A stretch of DNA of 64,000 bases. Source: Rahnella aceris. Its GTDB lineage: Bacteria; Pseudomonadota; Gammaproteobacteria; Enterobacterales; Enterobacteriaceae. The stretch covers positions 262,916 to 326,915 of the forward strand of contig NZ_JAADJV010000005.1 of the NCBI RefSeq assembly GCF_011684115.1, given 5' to 3'. The notes under the pieces are model-generated. The model had not been told where the DNA came from, ran no database searches, and was given only the letters and a program-made list of their open reading frames with translations. The position numbers and the translations under genes were made by a program. Shown in pieces: positions 53,150-61,811 of this stretch. Numbering within the stretch: position 1 is the stretch's first letter; every line of letters starts with the position of its first letter.

Positions 53150-53696
53150 TAGAAAACGTATTTTTCAGGGAAAGAAGAGCATCCTCCTCCCGTTCATCCC
53201 GGCTGTATTTATATTACTCTTTACCCTGTATGGTTTTTTCGTCCAAAAGAACCGGGAAGCATTCCCTGTTAATATACCTTGCCGTGGAAATATGATCATA
53301 GAAGCACAATATGATAATCAAACCGCAAAACTGGTGGCCGCACTCTACTTCAGTTTTCTTGACAACCACAAAATTTTAGTTTCACTCAGTGGAACGGGTT
53401 ATTTGTATGACAAAAATGGGATTGTTATTCAACGGAAAACATTGCTGAGAAACATTTATTATGACTATATTCACGTTAGCACAAACTCCAGTACGTATTC
53501 GCTCACCAGCAGTCAGATTAATATCGACAGTGTAGACAATATGGACTGGCAGATTTCGTCTCTCCTGCTGATAAACAGTTTTTTTCTGACCGGCCATACT
53601 GACACGCTGGTACTGAAGAAATACGATAACAGCACCCTGTTGATTGAAAGCAACCAGTCTCCGATTGCATTGTGTGTATTCAAAAAAAGTCTTTGA
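53139..53696 (+). CDS. FidL-like membrane protein, partner of the regulator
   Basis: Encodes 185 residues. A short basic N-terminus is followed by one membrane helix (about 14-34) and a periplasmic domain of about 150 residues with few recognisable motifs. The layout matches FidL of Salmonella SPI-3 and, in a general way, ToxS, which protect or modulate the periplasmic part of their regulator. The start at 53139 has AGGA upstream and overlaps the regulator gene by 11 nt; an ATG at 53124 is an alternative. AT-rich like its partner. The FidL name is inferred from context and topology more than from sequence. Confidence 0.65.
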   Translation: MFSDRKRIFQGKKSILLPFIPAVFILLFTLYGFFVQKNREAFPVNIPCRGNMIIEAQYDNQTAKLVAALYFSFLDNHKILVSLSGTGYLYDKNGIVIQRKTLLRNIYYDYIHVSTNSSTYSLTSSQINIDSVDNMDWQISSLLLINSFFLTGHTDTLVLKKYDNSTLLIESNQSPIALCVFKKSL

Positions 53697-53720
53697 ATAC
53701 AAATACATTTAGCAACTCAC

Positions 53721-53993
53721 TTATTTATAGTAGAGGTACAGATGAAACCCGCAAGCCTGGGCGTAACGCGACAAGGTACAAAAACTGGCCTGAGCCGGCC
53801 GCTTCTCAAGGCGGGTAATGGCCGGTGGCGTGATGCCCAGCCGTCTGGCCAGTTCTGTCTTACTCAGTCCAGCATCTTCACGCAGGGTTTGCAGCAGGGC
53901 ATGAATGTGAGTCTCTGCGATGAGCTCCGGTGCCTGGACCTTATAAACCGGTTCCTCGAGCGCCTGCGCCCGCAATTTTGCCGTTCTTAGCAT
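53721..53993 (-). CDS. XRE-type helix-turn-helix regulator at the end of the fimbrial operon
   Basis: Encodes 90 residues. A lambda-repressor-like helix-turn-helix lies at about 33-64 (LREDAGLSKTELARRLGI, PPAITRLEK), followed by a short tail LSRYAQACGFHLYLYY. It is 27 nt behind the adhesin gene on the same strand and has a strong GGAGG site, so it is the last gene of the fimbrial operon. MrpJ of Proteus mirabilis has this position and fold and represses motility when fimbriae are made. The tail also resembles antitoxins of the HigA type, but no toxin gene is adjacent. Confidence 0.8.
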   Translation of the reverse strand: MLRTAKLRAQALEEPVYKVQAPELIAETHIHALLQTLREDAGLSKTELARRLGITPPAITRLEKRPAQASFCTLSRYAQACGFHLYLYYK

Positions 53994-54020
53994 AGCCTTC
54001 CTCCTTTCCTTAAGCCGTCG

Positions 54021-54992
54021 TCAGTAGTAGTTGATCTTGACGATCACGGATGCGTCAAACTGCCCGAGAGAAAGCGTTTTCCCCGGAATCGCACTCAGTT
54101 TTGCCGTAAAGTTTTTGGTGACTTCATTCACATTGTTCAGCTCAGCAAAGTCATCATAGCGGTTGAAAGTGATGGCTTTATCCTGGTCGTTATAGAGCAT
54201 CAGCTTCGCGCCGTTGGACAGGTCAATCGCGGTGTTGTCCAGCAGTGGGCTGGCGGTGGAAAATTCCGCCTGCAGCGAGAAGTTGTCAAGGCACCCTTGT
54301 TTTACCGCTTTAATGGCAAACGGCAGTGAAACGCCGGACGATCGGGACAACGTGGTACTTTGAATCGCACCAAAATCGACAATCTGAGACTCAGGATAGA
54401 CTTTCAGGTCAGAGCCACAGGCCAGAAAGCGGATCCCCTGTAATCCTGAAAGGTTGTATTTAAGATTTTTTGCGCCCGGCGTTTTGTTAATCCCGCGGCT
54501 GCCGTCAAGCTGGAAAACCGTAAACTGGTCGGCCCCCTGATAATGTCCGCTGGAAGGCGCATTTCCGCTGACTTTGATATACAGACGGAACGTGACATTC
54601 ACCGTCACATTCTGACCTTTTTTGATCGGCGTACTGTTGGTACTCAGACGCTGTTCGTTCTGCTCCAGATCCTGCCCGTTGTAACTGACGCCCAGCAGCA
54701 ACCCTTCACCAATCGACTGTGATTTGGGATTAAAGTAGAAATGCACCACATCAATGATCGAACCCAGCACATTGTCGCAATAGGCCGTGACATTGATGTC
54801 ATTGGATTCCCAGACTTTCGTGCCTGCTGGCACGTTCGCCGGGATCGCCAGTTGCCCGACGGGAATAGCCGGTTTGTCCACAATACCGGTACCTTTTTCG
54901 ACACAATCGAGCGCCAGTGCACTGCGGGAAAAAAACAACAGCAGCAGGAGAAATACCATCCGACCCGCCTGAAATCTGTCAATACCAGCCAT
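54021..54992 (-). CDS. Fimbrial tip adhesin
   Basis: Encodes 323 residues. A signal peptide ends near ALA at about 27. The N-terminal half (about 28-190) is the presumed receptor-binding lectin domain, with a cysteine pair (DCVEKG and AYCDN). The C-terminal half is a pilin domain with cysteines in LACGSDL and KQGCLDN, ending INYY with the penultimate tyrosine used for donor-strand pairing. Two-domain structure and single copy at the operon end fit a tip adhesin such as FimH or LpfD. The ATG at 54992 has AAGGAG upstream; a GTG two codons earlier is less likely. Receptor unknown. Confidence 0.85.
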   Translation of the reverse strand: MAGIDRFQAGRMVFLLLLLFFSRSALALDCVEKGTGIVDKPAIPVGQLAIPANVPAGTKVWESNDINVTAYCDNVLGSIIDVVHFYFNPKSQSIGEGLLLGVSYNGQDLEQNEQRLSTNSTPIKKGQNVTVNVTFRLYIKVSGNAPSSGHYQGADQFTVFQLDGSRGINKTPGAKNLKYNLSGLQGIRFLACGSDLKVYPESQIVDFGAIQSTTLSRSSGVSLPFAIKAVKQGCLDNFSLQAEFSTASPLLDNTAIDLSNGAKLMLYNDQDKAITFNRYDDFAELNNVNEVTKNFTAKLSAIPGKTLSLGQFDASVIVKINYY

Positions 54993-55001
54993 CACCACTC
55001 C

Positions 55002-55739
55002 TTAGCGTTTTGCGTCTTTGCTGATGCGCTGACATTGTTGTGTCTGGCAGTTGTACTCGTTCACCTGCAAACCGCCGTAATCATCCATGTAACCCAGACT
55101 ATATTGCTGGCTAACGTACTGCTTGCCGGTGAGATTTTCGCTGGCGAACGGTGCGAGCATCACGCTGTCAAAACCAGGGATATTGCCTTTGTTGTCTTTG
55201 CCCAGATAGCCGACAGTGATATAAAACGGTGTCGGATTGGTCAGTTTTAGCCCATCACTGAGACGGGCAACCTGAAGCTGTTCCTGCCAGTGACCTTTCA
55301 CCAGCTTCCTGAGTTCCACCGGACGGAAAAACAGCTTCACGCGGCTTTGGATCGCCACCTGCATCACGTTCGCCATGTCACTTTTTGGCGGCACTTCACG
55401 CACGTTAAAGTAAAACAGCGATTCGCGATCTTTCGGCAGACCGGCGGTTTCGGGTAACTGCAAAATGCGGATCTGGCTTTTCTGGCCAGCATCAATGCGC
55501 TGCATCGGCGGCAACGCCACCAGCGGAGAGGTGATTTTTTCGCCCTGCGCGTTCTCCAGCCAGACCTGCGCAAGATACGGTAGATCTTTGCTCTGGTTTT
55601 CCAGCATCACGCTGACGGATTTATCACTGGCGTTATAGATGATGCGTGTCCGGTCCAGATTGACGGCGGCGAAAGCCGGATAAGTCATGCCAATCATCAG
55701 CAGTAATGCTGCCCCAAAACGCAAAAAATACCTGTTCAT
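55002..55739 (-). CDS. Periplasmic fimbrial chaperone
   Basis: Encodes 245 residues. A signal peptide of about 24 residues precedes the two immunoglobulin-like domains of the PapD family. Domain 1 has RTRIIYNASDKSVSVML with the conserved arginine, and the family signature LPKDRESLFYFNVREVPP near 102-117. The chaperone lysine is in SRVKLFFRP. A cysteine pair near the C-terminus (EYNCQTQQCQ) probably forms a disulfide. It keeps subunits in an assembly-ready form and hands them to the usher. It is coded after the usher, with 46 nt between. Confidence 0.95.
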   Translation of the reverse strand: MNRYFLRFGAALLLMIGMTYPAFAAVNLDRTRIIYNASDKSVSVMLENQSKDLPYLAQVWLENAQGEKITSPLVALPPMQRIDAGQKSQIRILQLPETAGLPKDRESLFYFNVREVPPKSDMANVMQVAIQSRVKLFFRPVELRKLVKGHWQEQLQVARLSDGLKLTNPTPFYITVGYLGKDNKGNIPGFDSVMLAPFASENLTGKQYVSQQYSLGYMDDYGGLQVNEYNCQTQQCQRISKDAKR

Positions 55740-55785
55740 CGGATTATTCCTTTCCTGATCTGCTTTGTTAAAAGCGTTTAAATTA

Positions 55786-58287
55786 TTAAGTGCAGGGCAG
55801 CAATACCTGCCCTGAATATGTCACGGGCTGAGGTGGCACCTGGATCTGACATTGCTGCCCGTCTCCCCAGCGAACAGTCAGGGATTTCTCGCCGGATACT
55901 CCGGCCAGGTACGCCAGACCACTGTCGCCAATCAGGCCCGCTTCAAACCCGGAACTGTTGTCGGTAACGGCGGCGCCCAGCGGCGGGTGGCTGCCATCAG
56001 CGAGGCGTATTACCGCCATCAGACGTTCACCTTTAATGGCGCGGATTTTGCGAAAGCCTATTGCGCCTTCCGTCAGGGTTTTGCTGACCACCGAGCTGTA
56101 AACTTCCACGTCATCCGGCAAATTATTCACATCAACGCGGATATCGGAGGTCTGGTAGCTGGACACACCATTCACAACAGCAATGCCGTAATCGTTGGTC
56201 ACTGACGCACCGTCGCTGATCGGAATGCCTTTCACGCCGGTTGATACCATCATGCGTGGCTCGCTGCCGGCGCTGCTCTGATGCAATGCTGCGCCTGCCG
56301 CTGTCGCAGTAAACGATCCGTACCAGTTGGCATTCACTGAGCGGTAATCGTTATTTTTCACGCTGCCGTTCGCACCGAACTGACCGTACGGCGACATATG
56401 CTGATAGTTGGCGCGGAACACACCGTTACCTTTTTGCAGATCCGGGCTGCTCCCGCCCGCGCCCACGCGCCAGCTATTGTTCGGATCCTGGCTGTTGTAA
56501 TACGACGCCGTTTGCGAGTAACCACTTTGCGAATCCTGCTGCGCGTCGTAGCTGATCTGTTGCCCGGAAGACAACGGCAAACTGAGCGACAGAAACATCT
56601 GATTTTCATCGGTATCGCGGTAGTTCAGCTTGCTGGCGGAAAACGTCGCAGAAATGCCGGTAAAGCGGCCGATATCGAAAACCTTGCTGACCGACACGCT
56701 GTAATTGTTACTCGCACTCTCATTCCAGTAGACCTTGTGGGTAGCAGAGAGATAGAGCGTGATCGCCGGCCACGGCAGGTACTGATTTGCCGTCACGGTG
56801 TAGGTTTGTTTGTCATCGCGGGAATAACCGTCGCCGTTCACCTTGTCGAGGTACTGGCTGAACGACATAAACGTTTTTTCCGAGAAGCGGTATCCGGCAA
56901 ACGTAATCTGACTGCCGGTCGAGTCAAACCGCTTGGAGTAGTTGGCGCGGTAACTCAGCCCGGTTTGTTTCCCTGCCACCGGTACGGTCGCCGAGGAACG
57001 CGTGACATCAAAAGATACGGCACCGAGTTTTTGCAGGTTTTGCCCGACGCCGATGGCCTGCGCCTGATAGTTACCGGTGGTGCTGATCAGACCGCCGTAA
57101 AGCGAGAAATCATTCAGCGCACCCCAGGACATTTCGCCGCTGTAAAAACCCGGCTGCAAGACGTGATTGCTGCTGCCGGTGGTCGGTTTGCCCATTGCGG
57201 TTTTGAAACGCACCTGGCCTTTGCGGGTCAGGAACGGAATGGTCGCGGTGGTCACCTGATAAGTCGTCACGCTGCCGTTTTCTTCTTCGATTTTGACATC
57301 CAGTGCGCCCTGTACCGCTTCGGTCAGATCCTGAACCACAAATGGGCCCGGTGACACGTTGGTCTGATAAATCACCCGCCCGTTCTGACTGATACTCACT
57401 TTGGCATTGGTTTTGGCGATGCCGGTGACTTGCGGCGCATAACCTCGCAGCGACGGAGGCAACATGCGCTGATCGCTGTTGAGTGAAACACCGAGAAAAC
57501 GGAATGAATCGAAAATATCTGAGCTTAAATAGGTCTGCCCGCCGGTCAGGCGTGCGCCCACAGAAGGCAGCGCACGATACAGATAGGTTTGCGTCCAGGT
57601 GAATTTATCACTGGCGGGCGCGCCGGACGTGCGCGACGAAGAATACTGATAATCGGCACGGGCGCGCCACGGCCCGAGGTTAAAACCGGTGGTGCCGTAA
57701 CTGCTGAAACTGGTGGTGCTGTCGCCGGACTGCGGCATGTATCGGCTGCCGAGCAGGTTGTAGTCGAGCAATGCACCGTTGACGCCATCATCCCACTGTG
57801 AGGGCGGCACCCAGTTTTGATCGTGAAAGGTCAGCCAGGCCTGGGGAATGCTGATATTCAGCGTTTGTTTTTCCTGATCGTAACGTGCGGTGACTTCCTG
57901 CTGCTGATCGAGAGATGTGCATTCACCGCGATGCCACAAAGTCAGCTTTTCGCGCACGTCTTTAGTGAGTTCGAATTTATCCACCAGTACCGGCGGTAAA
58001 CACAGGCGGCTATTTTTCTTATCCGCAGTGGGAATATAGTGAATCACGCTTTGTTCGCCGAACGTGCGGCCATTGAGCACCACATCCAGCAGGTATTCAC
58101 CGGGCGCGATATAATCGGCTACCTGAAACCGTGACAGATCGACATTATTGCGATCGGCAGAATCAATGAAGTTAACGTTAAATTCTACTGCGAAGCTTCT
58201 GACTGAAATAAAGCATCCTGACAGAAGAAAAATAAACCACAGGACATTCTTGATTTCAGCCGATGTTCTATTCATCGCAAACGACAT
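55786..58287 (-). CDS. Outer-membrane fimbrial usher
   Basis: Encodes 833 residues of the PapC/FimD family: a signal peptide, an N-terminal chaperone-binding domain (VEFNVNFID, about 34-160), a 24-strand barrel with a plug (residues around YQTNVSPGPFVVQDL), and two C-terminal domains including DSGLAYLAGVSG and QCQIQVP. It secretes and polymerises the fimbrial subunits. The start at 58287 is supported by position of the signal peptide; ribosome binding site is weak (AAGAAGTGA). An in-frame ATG at 58326 is possible. It follows the major subunit gene after an internal hairpin. Confidence 0.96.
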   Translation of the reverse strand: MSFAMNRTSAEIKNVLWFIFLLSGCFISVRSFAVEFNVNFIDSADRNNVDLSRFQVADYIAPGEYLLDVVLNGRTFGEQSVIHYIPTADKKNSRLCLPPVLVDKFELTKDVREKLTLWHRGECTSLDQQQEVTARYDQEKQTLNISIPQAWLTFHDQNWVPPSQWDDGVNGALLDYNLLGSRYMPQSGDSTTSFSSYGTTGFNLGPWRARADYQYSSSRTSGAPASDKFTWTQTYLYRALPSVGARLTGGQTYLSSDIFDSFRFLGVSLNSDQRMLPPSLRGYAPQVTGIAKTNAKVSISQNGRVIYQTNVSPGPFVVQDLTEAVQGALDVKIEEENGSVTTYQVTTATIPFLTRKGQVRFKTAMGKPTTGSSNHVLQPGFYSGEMSWGALNDFSLYGGLISTTGNYQAQAIGVGQNLQKLGAVSFDVTRSSATVPVAGKQTGLSYRANYSKRFDSTGSQITFAGYRFSEKTFMSFSQYLDKVNGDGYSRDDKQTYTVTANQYLPWPAITLYLSATHKVYWNESASNNYSVSVSKVFDIGRFTGISATFSASKLNYRDTDENQMFLSLSLPLSSGQQISYDAQQDSQSGYSQTASYYNSQDPNNSWRVGAGGSSPDLQKGNGVFRANYQHMSPYGQFGANGSVKNNDYRSVNANWYGSFTATAAGAALHQSSAGSEPRMMVSTGVKGIPISDGASVTNDYGIAVVNGVSSYQTSDIRVDVNNLPDDVEVYSSVVSKTLTEGAIGFRKIRAIKGERLMAVIRLADGSHPPLGAAVTDNSSGFEAGLIGDSGLAYLAGVSGEKSLTVRWGDGQQCQIQVPPQPVTYSGQVLLPCT

Positions 58288-58350
58288 AATAAAATCACTT
58301 CTTACTAAAATAGTAATCCACACCAATCCCTGGCGCTGGCACAGCCAAAA

Positions 58351-58374
58351 AATAAAGGGGAGAAAACTCCCCTA
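58351..58374 (-). terminator. Internal terminator between major subunit and usher genes
   Basis: Stem AGGGGAG/CTCCCCT with AAAA/TTTT loop; on the minus strand TTTATTTTTT follows. It probably reduces transcription of the usher, chaperone and adhesin genes relative to the major subunit. Confidence 0.75.
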
Positions 58375-58388
58375 AATAGCAGCGATAT

Positions 58389-58967
58389 TTATTTGTAGTT
58401 CAGGGCATAAGTTGCCTGAGAAACGATCGTACCGGTTGAAACAGGCTGAGAATTGGCTTCCACGCGTGCGGCGAATACCAGCTCATTATTCCCTGTGACC
58501 AGGTTAATATCTTTAGAGGTGTCTCCCACTTTCAGCAGGTCACCGTTGGCGTCAATCAGGCGGATGCCTGCGCCTTTCGCGCTGCCGGTGTTGGCCAGTA
58601 GTTCAGCGGCGCTGCTGTCAGGCGTACCCGCAAAAGAAACGGCGACTTTGGACATAGCCGGATATTGAACAGTGCCCGCCGTCTGTGCGGTCAGGTCACA
58701 ATCTTGCAAATGAATGGTGTAATTCACGTTTTGAGAGTATTTATTGCCGCTTTCGAGCACCTTATTCGCGACCTGCCCCATGTTTACATTAATGTCTTCA
58801 TCACCTGCGGCAATTGAGCAAGGTGCGTTAATAACCGTCCCGGTGAAATGAATACGGCCTGAACCTTGATCAGCTCCTGTCGGAGGCGTTGTATCATCTG
58901 CAAAAGCTGATGCAGAAATACAGGCAGATAAAGCAATAACCAGTGTCTTTCTTTTGGCGTTAAACAT
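58389..58967 (-). CDS. Major fimbrial subunit
   Basis: Encodes 192 residues. The signal peptide ends near ASAFA at about 23. The mature part is a type 1-like pilin: RIHFTGTVINAPCSIAAG with the first cysteine (about 50), the second cysteine in LQDCDLT (about 90), and the C-terminus YALNYK with the penultimate-type tyrosine. It should polymerise into the shaft. First gene of the minus-strand fimbrial operon; the 515-bp region ahead of it holds the promoter. Confidence 0.94.
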   Translation of the reverse strand: MFNAKRKTLVIALSACISASAFADDTTPPTGADQGSGRIHFTGTVINAPCSIAAGDEDINVNMGQVANKVLESGNKYSQNVNYTIHLQDCDLTAQTAGTVQYPAMSKVAVSFAGTPDSSAAELLANTGSAKGAGIRLIDANGDLLKVGDTSKDINLVTGNNELVFAARVEANSQPVSTGTIVSQATYALNYK

Positions 58968-59482
58968 AATAAGTCCTTGAGATTTAACGGTAGCTATTAA
59001 GCATTAAGCAGCTATTAAGCGATATTTTTCGCTGTACCGAAGAGAGCACCCCTCTCTTGCCAGATCAATATACTGATATTTTAAATTTAACGTTATAATA
59101 ATTTGCCAATTGCAAATATTAAGAGTTTTACTCTCAGATTAATCTTTAAACATGCGATTTATGAAAGGAAATTAACTCAGAGGTTAAAATATCTGATATT
59201 AAATGTTCCGTAATAGATAAGAAAATTTCCACACCAAACCCTGAGTTAAGCTTTCTTTAACCAGATAATCACATTAAGAATCATATTTTTTAACTTTATC
59301 TCTTTCCCACTCTCTCCTGAACTTCCCAGACTTATGTGGACTGCTCCGCATGACGAATGAATATATCCTGCTGTTTTTTCTCCGCTTGCGTGATCTGTCC
59401 CCCAGAAAACAAACAAAGGCATACCGCAAACTACACCCAACCTTTTATTGACATATCATTAACAAATTAAAGGAGAAAAACC
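58968..59482. other. 515-bp AT-rich region between the fimbrial operon and acs
   Basis: Both divergent promoters must lie here, but no clear one was identified. Close to the pilin gene are three ATTAAGC copies within a repeat of AGCTATTAAGC (58992-59020). No long inverted repeat such as a fimS-type invertible switch was seen, nor a recombinase gene. A 64-codon minus-strand frame at 59246-59440 lacks a convincing ribosome site and was not accepted. Confidence 0.6.
58992..59020. repeat. Direct repeat in the fimbrial leader
   Basis: AGCTATTAAGC occurs at 58992-59002 and 59010-59020, with a further ATTAAGC at 59003-59009 between them. It lies 25-53 nt ahead of the pilin start on the minus strand (as GCTTAAT x3). 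It may be a regulator site; this is inference. Confidence 0.55.
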
Positions 59483-61444
59483 ATGAGCCATGTTTATAAG
59501 CACCCTATTCCTGCCTCCATAGCAGAGCGTACCCTGATCACACCTGAGAAATATCAGCAGTATTATCAACAGTCTGTCGAAGATCCTGACGCATTTTGGG
59601 GTGAACAGGCCAAAGTGCTCGACTGGATTAAGCCTTTCACAAAAGTGAAAAACACTTCATTTGCGCCGGGGAATGTCGATATTCGCTGGTTTGAGGATGG
59701 CACTCTGAATCTTGCAGCTAACTGTCTGGATCGTCATTTAAGCGACAAAGGCGATCAGACCGCGCTGATTTGGGAAGGTGATGACCCGAAAGCCGAGAAT
59801 AAACATGTCACCTACAAACAGCTTCATCATGATGTTTGTCAGTTTGCTAACGTCTTAAAGGGCCTGGGCGTTAAGAAAGGGGATGTTGTCGCTATTTACA
59901 TGCCTATGGTACCGGAAGCGGCTGTCGCGATGCTGGCCTGTGCCCGTATCGGTGCTGTGCATTCCGTTATCTTCGCCGGTTTCTCCCCGGAAGCTGTTGC
60001 CGGTCGCATTATCGATTCCAATGCCAGACTGGTGATTACCGCCGACGAAGGTCTGCGCGCCGGACGTACCATTCCGCTGAAACAAAATGTGGATGATGCG
60101 CTGAAAAACCCGTCGGTCACCAGCATCACACATTCCATCATTTTCAAACGCACCGGCAAACAGGGGGAATGGAAAGAGGGTCGTGACATCTGGTGGCATG
60201 ATGCAATTGAAGGCATTTCTGCAGATTGTCCGCCCGAAGAAATGAAAGCAGAAGATCCGCTTTTCATCCTTTATACCTCCGGCTCCACGGGTAAACCGAA
60301 AGGCGTATTGCATACCACGGGCGGTTATCTGGTCTATGCGGCCCTGACCTTCAAATACACCTTTGACTATCATGATGGCGATATCTACTGGTGTACGGCC
60401 GATGTCGGCTGGGTAACGGGCCACAGCTATTTGCTCTACGGCCCGCTGGCGTGCGGAGCCATCAGCCTGATGTTTGAAGGTGTACCAAATTATCCGACAC
60501 CGGCCCGTATGGCGCAGGTTATTGATAAACACAAGGTAAATATCCTCTATACCGCACCTACGGCGATCCGCGCACTGATGGCTGAAGGGGATAAAGCCAT
60601 TGAGGGCACCAGCCGTGCTTCACTGCGGATCATGGGGTCAGTTGGCGAACCGATTAACCCGGAAGCCTGGGAGTGGTACTACAGGACTATTGGTAACAGC
60701 CAGTGCCCGATTGTCGATACCTGGTGGCAAACCGAAACCGGCGGTTTCATGATAACCCCGCTGCCGGGTGCCACTGAGCTGAAAGCGGGTTCGGCAACGC
60801 GGCCGTTCTTCGGTGTTCAGCCTGCTCTGGTAGACAACGAAGGCGTTCCTCAGGAAGGAGCATGCGAAGGCAATCTGGTCATCACCGATTCTTGGCCGGG
60901 TCAGGCGCGTACACTGTTTGGTGACCATGAACGTTTCGAGCAGACCTATTTCTCCACGTTTAAAAATATGTACTTTAGCGGTGACGGTGCGCGTCGTGAC
61001 GAAGACGGTTATTACTGGATAACAGGCCGTGTTGATGACGTGCTCAATATTTCCGGCCATCGCCTTGGGACGGCTGAAATTGAATCAGCATTAGTTTCTC
61101 ACCCTAAAATTGCAGAAGCTGCCGTTGTGGGTATTCCGCATAACATTAAAGGTCAGGCTATTTACGCCTACATCACACTGAATCACGGCGAAGAACCGTC
61201 ACCGGAACTCTATACCGAAGTACGCAACTGGGTGCGTAAAGAGATAGGGTCCATTGCCACGCCTGACATTCTTCACTGGACTGATTCGTTGCCAAAAACC
61301 CGTTCCGGCAAAATTATGCGTCGTATTCTGCGCAAAATTGCAGCCGGAGACACAAGCAATCTGGGAGATACCTCTACGCTGGCGGATCCGGGCGTAGTCG
61401 ATAAATTGCTGGAAGAAAAACAATCAATGAAAGTGCCGTCGTAA
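59483..61444 (+). CDS. acs: Acetyl-CoA synthetase
   Basis: Encodes 653 residues (E. coli 652). It activates acetate to acetyl-CoA through acetyl-AMP. The AMP-binding P-loop [11 protein letters not shown] is near residue 265, [14 protein letters not shown] follows, TWWQTETGG is near 415, and the acetylation-regulated lysine is in TRSGKIMRR near 610. AAAGGAG precedes the ATG. First gene of acs-yjcH-actP, the acetate-scavenging operon. Confidence 0.98.
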   Translation: MSHVYKHPIPASIAERTLITPEKYQQYYQQSVEDPDAFWGEQAKVLDWIKPFTKVKNTSFAPGNVDIRWFEDGTLNLAANCLDRHLSDKGDQTALIWEGDDPKAENKHVTYKQLHHDVCQFANVLKGLGVKKGDVVAIYMPMVPEAAVAMLACARIGAVHSVIFAGFSPEAVAGRIIDSNARLVITADEGLRAGRTIPLKQNVDDALKNPSVTSITHSIIFKRTGKQGEWKEGRDIWWHDAIEGISADCPPEEMKAEDPLFILYTSGSTGKPKGVLHTTGGYLVYAALTFKYTFDYHDGDIYWCTADVGWVTGHSYLLYGPLACGAISLMFEGVPNYPTPARMAQVIDKHKVNILYTAPTAIRALMAEGDKAIEGTSRASLRIMGSVGEPINPEAWEWYYRTIGNSQCPIVDTWWQTETGGFMITPLPGATELKAGSATRPFFGVQPALVDNEGVPQEGACEGNLVITDSWPGQARTLFGDHERFEQTYFSTFKNMYFSGDGARRDEDGYYWITGRVDDVLNISGHRLGTAEIESALVSHPKIAEAAVVGIPHNIKGQAIYAYITLNHGEEPSPELYTEVRNWVRKEIGSIATPDILHWTDSLPKTRSGKIMRRILRKIAAGDTSNLGDTSTLADPGVVDKLLEEKQSMKVPS

Positions 61445-61499
61445 TTTTTCACCGCCCTGGCGCGGTGAACTCTATCAATGCCTCACAGGAGTCACTGAG

Positions 61500-61811
61500 A
61501 TGAATGATCTCATTTATCAGAGAGTTGTAAGTAATCCGCGCTTCAGGGAACTGGTGCAAAAACGCAGTCGTTTTGCCTGGCTGCTGTCAGGCATCACGCT
61601 GGTTCTGTATGTCGCTTTCATTTTACTGATTGCGTTCGATCCACAGTGGCTGGGAACACCTCTCTATGACGGTGCCACCATCACCCGCGGCATTCCCGTG
61701 GGCGTGGGGCTGATCGTGATTTCCTTCGTGCTGACAGGAATTTACGTCATTCGCGCGAACGGCGAGTTTGACCGCCTGACGGCAGATATTATCCGCGAGG
61801 TGCAGCCATGA
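61500..61811 (+). CDS. yjcH: YjcH, DUF485 inner-membrane protein
   Basis: Encodes 103 residues with two hydrophobic helices (about 25-45 and 60-82). The segment [16 protein letters not shown] and the C-terminal [13 protein letters not shown] are typical of DUF485 proteins cotranscribed with ActP. The function is not established. Its stop overlaps the actP start as ATGA, so translation is probably coupled. It follows acs by 55 nt. Confidence 0.95.
   Translation: MNDLIYQRVVSNPRFRELVQKRSRFAWLLSGITLVLYVAFILLIAFDPQWLGTPLYDGATITRGIPVGVGLIVISFVLTGIYVIRANGEFDRLTADIIREVQP

Noticed and set aside
53721..53993. Orphan antitoxin of a toxin-antitoxin pair
   Set aside because: No RelE/HigB-like frame lies on either side; its place in the fimbrial operon fits an MrpJ-type regulator better.
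59246..59440. 64-codon minus-strand frame between the pilin gene and acs
   Set aside because: No convincing ribosome site, unusual composition and no recognised domain.
58968..59482. Phase-variable invertible promoter (fimS type)
   Set aside because: No pair of inverted repeats flanking the promoter region and no FimB/FimE recombinase gene were found.
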